This document shows positions 60,255 through 64,000 of a DNA stretch of 64,000 nucleotides, piece by piece; the first letter of the stretch is position 1, and each line of letters starts with the position of its first letter. The stretch comes from Granulicella arctica. Lineage in GTDB: Bacteria > Acidobacteriota > Terriglobia > Terriglobales > Acidobacteriaceae. The DNA is taken from the NCBI RefSeq assembly GCF_025685605.1, contig NZ_JAGTUT010000002.1, positions 310,001 through 374,000 on the forward strand. The letters run 5' to 3'. Both the position numbers and the translations under genes were made by a program. The notes beneath the pieces were generated by a model. It saw only the letters and a program-made list of their open reading frames with translations. It made no database searches and was not told the origin of the DNA.

Positions 60255-63200
60255 ATGTTTCGTACCATCTGGCGGCCCCTCTCGACCCTGCTCTGTGCCG
60301 CAAATTTTGCACTATTCTCTGTAGCTGCCTCCCCGGCTCAGTCTCTCCCTGCTCAAACCAACCGCGTTACAGTGGCGCCCAAAGCAAACGCCATCACCCG
60401 CCTCGCCGGGCATCTTCCCTCCTGGGCAACCGCCGCAATCGCGAACGACGCCGGTCCAGTTCCCACCGCCGCACCCCTCCGGCTCACCTTCGTTCTTTCC
60501 CGCTCGGCAGAGCGACAAGCTGCCTTCACCCAACTCCTCGCCGACCAGCAGAATCCAGCCTCTCCCAGCTTTCACCACTGGCTTACTCCACAGCAGATCG
60601 GCGATCAGTACGGTCCTACCCAGCACGATGTAGACAGCCTCGCCGCGTGGCTGACCTCCCAATCCTTCACCATCGTCGAGACCGCACCCAGCCGCACCTT
60701 CATCACCATCGCCAGCACCGCCGGTACCGTGGCCACCGCCCTTGGTACCGGCTTCCGCTACGTCAATCTCCCCGAGCCTAACTATCAGGACGCTGCGCTA
60801 CAACTCAAGCCGCATCTCACCGCCACTGCCGCCCCCGCCATCCCTACTGCCTTCGCCGCCCTCGTCACAGCAATCGACGGACTGAGCGACATCCCGGCCT
60901 ATCCCATGCTCCACATGGACACCACGCAGACGCAACCCGGTCCCGGTGACCCACCCCAGCTCAACTCCAACTCCGGCAGCCACTATGTCACTCCCGCTGA
61001 CTTCGCCATCCTCTACGACTTAAACCCCATCTATTCCGCCAGCCCCGCCCTCACCGGCACCGGCCAGAAGGTGGCGATCATTGGCCGATCCCAGATCAAC
61101 CCCATCGACATCAGCGCCTATCAGGCCATCGCCGGCCAGCCCACGAAACAGCCGAACCTCGTCGTCCCGCCAAACGGGGCGGATCCCGGTCAGACTGGCA
61201 CCGGGGATCAGGGCGAAGCCACCCTCGACGTCCAGCGCGTCCTTGGCACCGCGCCCGCAGCCCAGGCCGACCTCGTCGTCAGCTCCACAGCTACCGGCGG
61301 CATCCTGACCGCCATGCAGTACAACGTCCAGACTCTCCTGGACCCGGTCATGACCATCAGCTTCGGCTCTTGTGAGGCTCTCGTCAGCGCCTCGACCATC
61401 GCATCGTACGACGCCCTCTTCTCGCAGGCCGCCGCCGAGGGCATCTCCGTCTTCGTCTCGTCTGGAGATGCCGGTGCCGCCGCCTGTGACACTCATGGTG
61501 CAGCCCCTCCCGCTGCTCAATTCCTCAGCACCAACTATCTTTGCTCCAGTGGCTACGTCACCTGTGTCGGTGGAACCGAGTTCGCCGACTTCACCAGCCC
61601 TGCAACCTACTGGTCCGCGACTAACGGCACCGGCCACGTCTCGGTCCTCAGCTACATCCCCGAAGGCGCCTGGAACGATCCCACAGTCACGGACAGCAGC
61701 GGCAACGTCACCACCTACATCTCCTCGACCGGCGGCGGTGCCAGCATCTACACTCCCAAACCTGCCTTCCAAACCGGCGTAGGAGTTCCCAACGACGGAG
61801 CCCGTGACACCCCCGACATCAGCTTTAGTGCCGCACGCCACGACTACTACTTTGGTTGCTACGCCTTAAGCGGAGCCTCGTGCGTCCCAAGCAACACTGG
61901 ATCCTACAGCTTCACAGGCTTCGCGGGCACCTCCGCTTCCGCGCCCTCCATGGCCGCGATCGCCGCCCTGCTCGATCAGAAGCTCGGCGGCCCGCAGGGC
62001 ACCGTCAACTCGCTCCTCTACCGCCTCGCCTCCAGCACGCCCGCGGCCTTTCACGACACCACCACGGCATCCAGCGGCGTCGCCAACTGCACCCTCGCCA
62101 CCCCTAGCATGTGCAACAACAGCACCCCCAGCCCCACCGCTCTCACTGGAGGCCAGGCAGGCTATGCTCTCACCACAGGCTATGATCAGGCCACAGGCCT
62201 CGGCTCGCTCGACGTGGCCAACTTCATCTCCGCCGCCACGAAGGCCACATCGGCCGCTTCCACCACCCTCACGCTAAGTGAGATGAGTGCAACCATCAAC
62301 CCCGGTCAATCCGATACCTTCACCGCAACACTCACCTCGTCCACAGCGGGCAGCCCCACCGGAACTGTCCAGTTCTACGCAAACACCACACCGCTTAGCA
62401 ATCCTGTCACGATCAACGGCGGATTAGCCGTACTCACCACGCAACTCACCGCCGCAGGAGGCTTCACCATCACCGCCGTCTACAGCGGTGACGGCAACTT
62501 CGCCCCCTCCACCGCTCCGGGTATCCCCCTCACCGTCACCGGCCAGATCAGCATCACGAGGATCGGCACCACCTCAAACAGCATCCTTGTCAACGGTGCC
62601 GACACGTTTACCGCGACCGTAAGCTCCGCCGGCAGTGCGACCGCCACCCCGACCGGCCTCATCGAGTTTGTTCAGAGCGGCTCCCTCGTCGCTACCGTCC
62701 CACTCGTCAACGGTCAGGCCAGCACCTCCAGCATCAGCTTTCCAACAGCAGGCACAATCCCCGTCTATGCCTTCTACCGGGGTGACACGACCTACGGATC
62801 CTCGTCCTCCACAGTTCTCAACATTGCCGTGACCGCTCCCGCGCCGACCTACCAACTCTCCGCAAGCCCAACGACCCTCACCCTCTCTGCCGGAGCGAAT
62901 GGCCTCGCCACGGTCACCATAAACGAGACCAACTTCGCCGGTGTCGTCAACCTGACCTGCGCCGTCACCTACAACGGCACCGGAACCGTCAACTTCCCGC
63001 CTACCTGCAATCTCGCCAGCAACGCCGTCACCATCAACCAGGCACCGGGATCAACCGCCCTGACCATCGCCACCACTACACCCCACACCAGCCTGCGAAG
63101 TGCAGCACAGCGCCCCTCGCCCCGCAGCAGCATCCTCGAAGCCACCGGCGCGACTCTGGCGTGCCTCCTGCTCTCCTTGGTCCCGATCCGCCGACGCAAC

Positions 63201-63410
63201 CCCTGGAGAGCTCTCTCACTACTCCTCATCCTCAGCGCAACGCTAGGCGTTCTCTCCGGCTGCGGCGGCTCGAGCAGCCCGGCGCCCCTACCAACACCAA
63301 CCCCTATTGGCACGACCACCGGCAGCTACACCGTAACCGTTACTGCCTCATCCGGCGTAACCGGAGTTGTCGCACCCGCACCCCTAACCATTGCCCTCAC
63401 CATCGACTAA
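60255..63410 (+). CDS. Secreted S53 (sedolisin) protease with Ig-like repeats
   Basis: 1051 residues with signal peptide (ANFALFSVAASPAQSLPAQ). The pro-kumamolisin domain (about 45-215: LTFVLSRSAERQAAF, SFHHWLTPQQIGDQYGP) is followed by the peptidase: Glu/Asp in GDQGEATLDVQRVL, oxyanion Asp in SSGDAGAAACD and catalytic Ser in GTSASAPSMAAI. Two Ig-like repeats follow (about 675-760 and 770-870: TGTVQFY, YSGDGNF; TGLIEFV, YRGDTTY). The C-terminus has two hydrophobic stretches around RRRNPWR, then SGCGGSS and a Pro/Thr tail. S53 enzymes are acid proteases released outside the cell. ATG 60255 has ACGGAG five bases upstream. Confidence 0.93.
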   Translation: MFRTIWRPLSTLLCAANFALFSVAASPAQSLPAQTNRVTVAPKANAITRLAGHLPSWATAAIANDAGPVPTAAPLRLTFVLSRSAERQAAFTQLLADQQNPASPSFHHWLTPQQIGDQYGPTQHDVDSLAAWLTSQSFTIVETAPSRTFITIASTAGTVATALGTGFRYVNLPEPNYQDAALQLKPHLTATAAPAIPTAFAALVTAIDGLSDIPAYPMLHMDTTQTQPGPGDPPQLNSNSGSHYVTPADFAILYDLNPIYSASPALTGTGQKVAIIGRSQINPIDISAYQAIAGQPTKQPNLVVPPNGADPGQTGTGDQGEATLDVQRVLGTAPAAQADLVVSSTATGGILTAMQYNVQTLLDPVMTISFGSCEALVSASTIASYDALFSQAAAEGISVFVSSGDAGAAACDTHGAAPPAAQFLSTNYLCSSGYVTCVGGTEFADFTSPATYWSATNGTGHVSVLSYIPEGAWNDPTVTDSSGNVTTYISSTGGGASIYTPKPAFQTGVGVPNDGARDTPDISFSAARHDYYFGCYALSGASCVPSNTGSYSFTGFAGTSASAPSMAAIAALLDQKLGGPQGTVNSLLYRLASSTPAAFHDTTTASSGVANCTLATPSMCNNSTPSPTALTGGQAGYALTTGYDQATGLGSLDVANFISAATKATSAASTTLTLSEMSATINPGQSDTFTATLTSSTAGSPTGTVQFYANTTPLSNPVTINGGLAVLTTQLTAAGGFTITAVYSGDGNFAPSTAPGIPLTVTGQISITRIGTTSNSILVNGADTFTATVSSAGSATATPTGLIEFVQSGSLVATVPLVNGQASTSSISFPTAGTIPVYAFYRGDTTYGSSSSTVLNIAVTAPAPTYQLSASPTTLTLSAGANGLATVTINETNFAGVVNLTCAVTYNGTGTVNFPPTCNLASNAVTINQAPGSTALTIATTTPHTSLRSAAQRPSPRSSILEATGATLACLLLSLVPIRRRNPWRALSLLLILSATLGVLSGCGGSSSPAPLPTPTPIGTTTGSYTVTVTASSGVTGVVAPAPLTIALTID

Positions 63411-63423
63411 CCACATAACAGAC

Positions 63424-63454
63424 GAGCGCAGTTGCACCAGATGCAACTGCGCTC
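63424..63454. terminator. Hairpin between convergent protease and aldolase genes
   Basis: Perfect 13-bp stem GAGCGCAGTTGCA/TGCAACTGCGCTC with a 5-nt loop, 14 bp past the protease stop. No T run follows; a likely bidirectional terminator. Confidence 0.6.
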
Positions 63455-63529
63455 CCTGCTACCGCACGTCAACCTGACAAGTGCGCCCGCCTTTTGTCAG
63501 CCCAAACATAGCGACAAATCTCCGAGTCT

Positions 63530-64000
63530 TTAGCTCTTCAACCCAGCCATAACTCCCTCAATTTCCGCCCGCTCCCCCCCAGTAACCGGCAAGCCAGGCA
63601 GCCGCGGACCCCCACCAAAATATCCATTCAAATCACACCCGTACTTCAACCCGGCAACGCCCAACTTGCCCTCAACCAGACGTGCCGCCTCCACCAGCCG
63701 AAGTTGCTTCTCCTCCGCCAACCCCCGATCACCGTCCTTCCAAGCGGCGACCACCTCATAGCATCCCTGCGGGGCTGCAGCCGCAAACGGAGGCGCCACC
63801 CCCACCGCACCAGCGATCATCCCCGCCAGCATCCCTTCCGTCCCACCCATCAGCACCTGAAACCCTACCACCTTAGTCCGCGTCTTGAGCCCAGCCTTCG
63901 CAGGAGCACCCGCCACCGCCGTCCCGCCACTCGTCAGGCTTGCAGCCGAAAGCAGATGGGGAGCCTGCCCCACCATCATCCGTCCCGTCACTGCCGCAAA
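63530..64000 (-). CDS. DapA-family (dihydrodipicolinate synthase-like) aldolase, C-terminal part
   Basis: The frame is open to the window edge, so the N-terminus with most of the active site lies outside. The visible 156 residues include FQVLMGGTEGMLAGMIAGAV, which matches the vlsG.D...l..Ga region of the DHDPS/NAL class I aldolase family, then GVAPPFAAAAPQGCYEVVAAW, a helical KQLRLVEAARLVEG stretch and a PGLPVTGGERAEIEGV end. The Schiff-base Lys is not clearly in view. Whether it is true DapA or another family member (keto-acid aldolase) cannot be decided. Confidence 0.8.
   Translation of the reverse strand, partial: FAAVTGRMMVGQAPHLLSAASLTSGGTAVAGAPAKAGLKTRTKVVGFQVLMGGTEGMLAGMIAGAVGVAPPFAAAAPQGCYEVVAAWKDGDRGLAEEKQLRLVEAARLVEGKLGVAGLKYGCDLNGYFGGGPRLPGLPVTGGERAEIEGVMAGLKS

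Noticed and set aside
61020..61841. A 273-codon Gly/Asp-rich frame opposite the S53 protease
   Set aside because: Antisense shadow of a Thr/Ala/Ser-rich coding sequence.
1..64000. Mobile elements, CRISPR arrays, prophage genes
   Set aside because: No transposase, integrase, direct-repeat array or phage structural gene was recognised, and gene order looks like stable chromosomal housekeeping plus envelope genes.

Overview
The window looks like a chromosomal segment of an acidobacterium (Terriglobales type: Granulicella, Terriglobus, Edaphobacter or a relative). The evidence is moderately high GC, a complete hopanoid locus, an acidobacterial Tol-Pal locus, and above all two PadR regulators each joined to a very long two-FtsX-domain permease, the ADOP (acidobacterial duplicated orphan permease) arrangement. 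I see no insertion sequence, prophage, CRISPR array, tRNA or rRNA. Only the two window ends cut genes: smc on the left and a DapA-family gene on the right.

Layout. 1-2790: C-terminal part of SMC, ended by a clear terminator. 2861-6642 (minus): a membrane diguanylate cyclase, then a three-gene signalling unit of OmpR-type regulator, stand-alone H-box protein and sigma-54 activator without a DNA-binding domain. 6904-10318: lexA with a probable leaderless promoter, an M20 peptidase and two alpha/beta hydrolases. 10662-15119: a good sigma-54 promoter, a large PDZ/GAF/PAS sensor kinase and its NtrC-type regulator. 15484-18140: a secreted DUF305 protein translationally coupled to an LVIVD-repeat protein.

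18193-25902 (minus): isoprenoid/hopanoid locus ispH - shc - hpnH - small unknown gene - hpnA - hpnG - zinc alcohol dehydrogenase. IspH supplies isoprenoid precursors, SHC makes hopene, HpnH adds adenosine and HpnG removes adenine. The trailing dehydrogenase is well placed to carry out the unassigned final reduction. 26028-29796 (minus): a 51-residue SmtA-like metallothionein, recN, and a TMTC-like membrane/TPR protein.

30034-41241 (plus): a TPR protein, then the Tol-Pal envelope locus tolQ - tolR - tolA/tonB - tolB - pal - terminator - cpoB, then a GT39-like glycosyltransferase overlapping a retropepsin-like protease. The TolA/TonB gene has no normal start codon upstream of its membrane anchor; a ribosome binding site points to an AUC start.

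41252-53799 (minus): one probable operon under a sigma-54 promoter at 53888-53903: periplasmic adaptor, ABC ATPase, two MacB-like permeases, second ABC ATPase, TolC-type channel, NtrC-type activator and NtrY-type kinase. The exporter thus carries its own candidate activator. 53976-60046 (minus): two PadR-ADOP gene pairs; the outer pair has a tandem palindromic operator over its ribosome binding site. 60255-63410 (plus): a secreted S53 (sedolisin) protease with Ig-like repeats. 63530-64000 (minus): partial DapA-family aldolase. All functional calls come from reading motifs; no database search was run.
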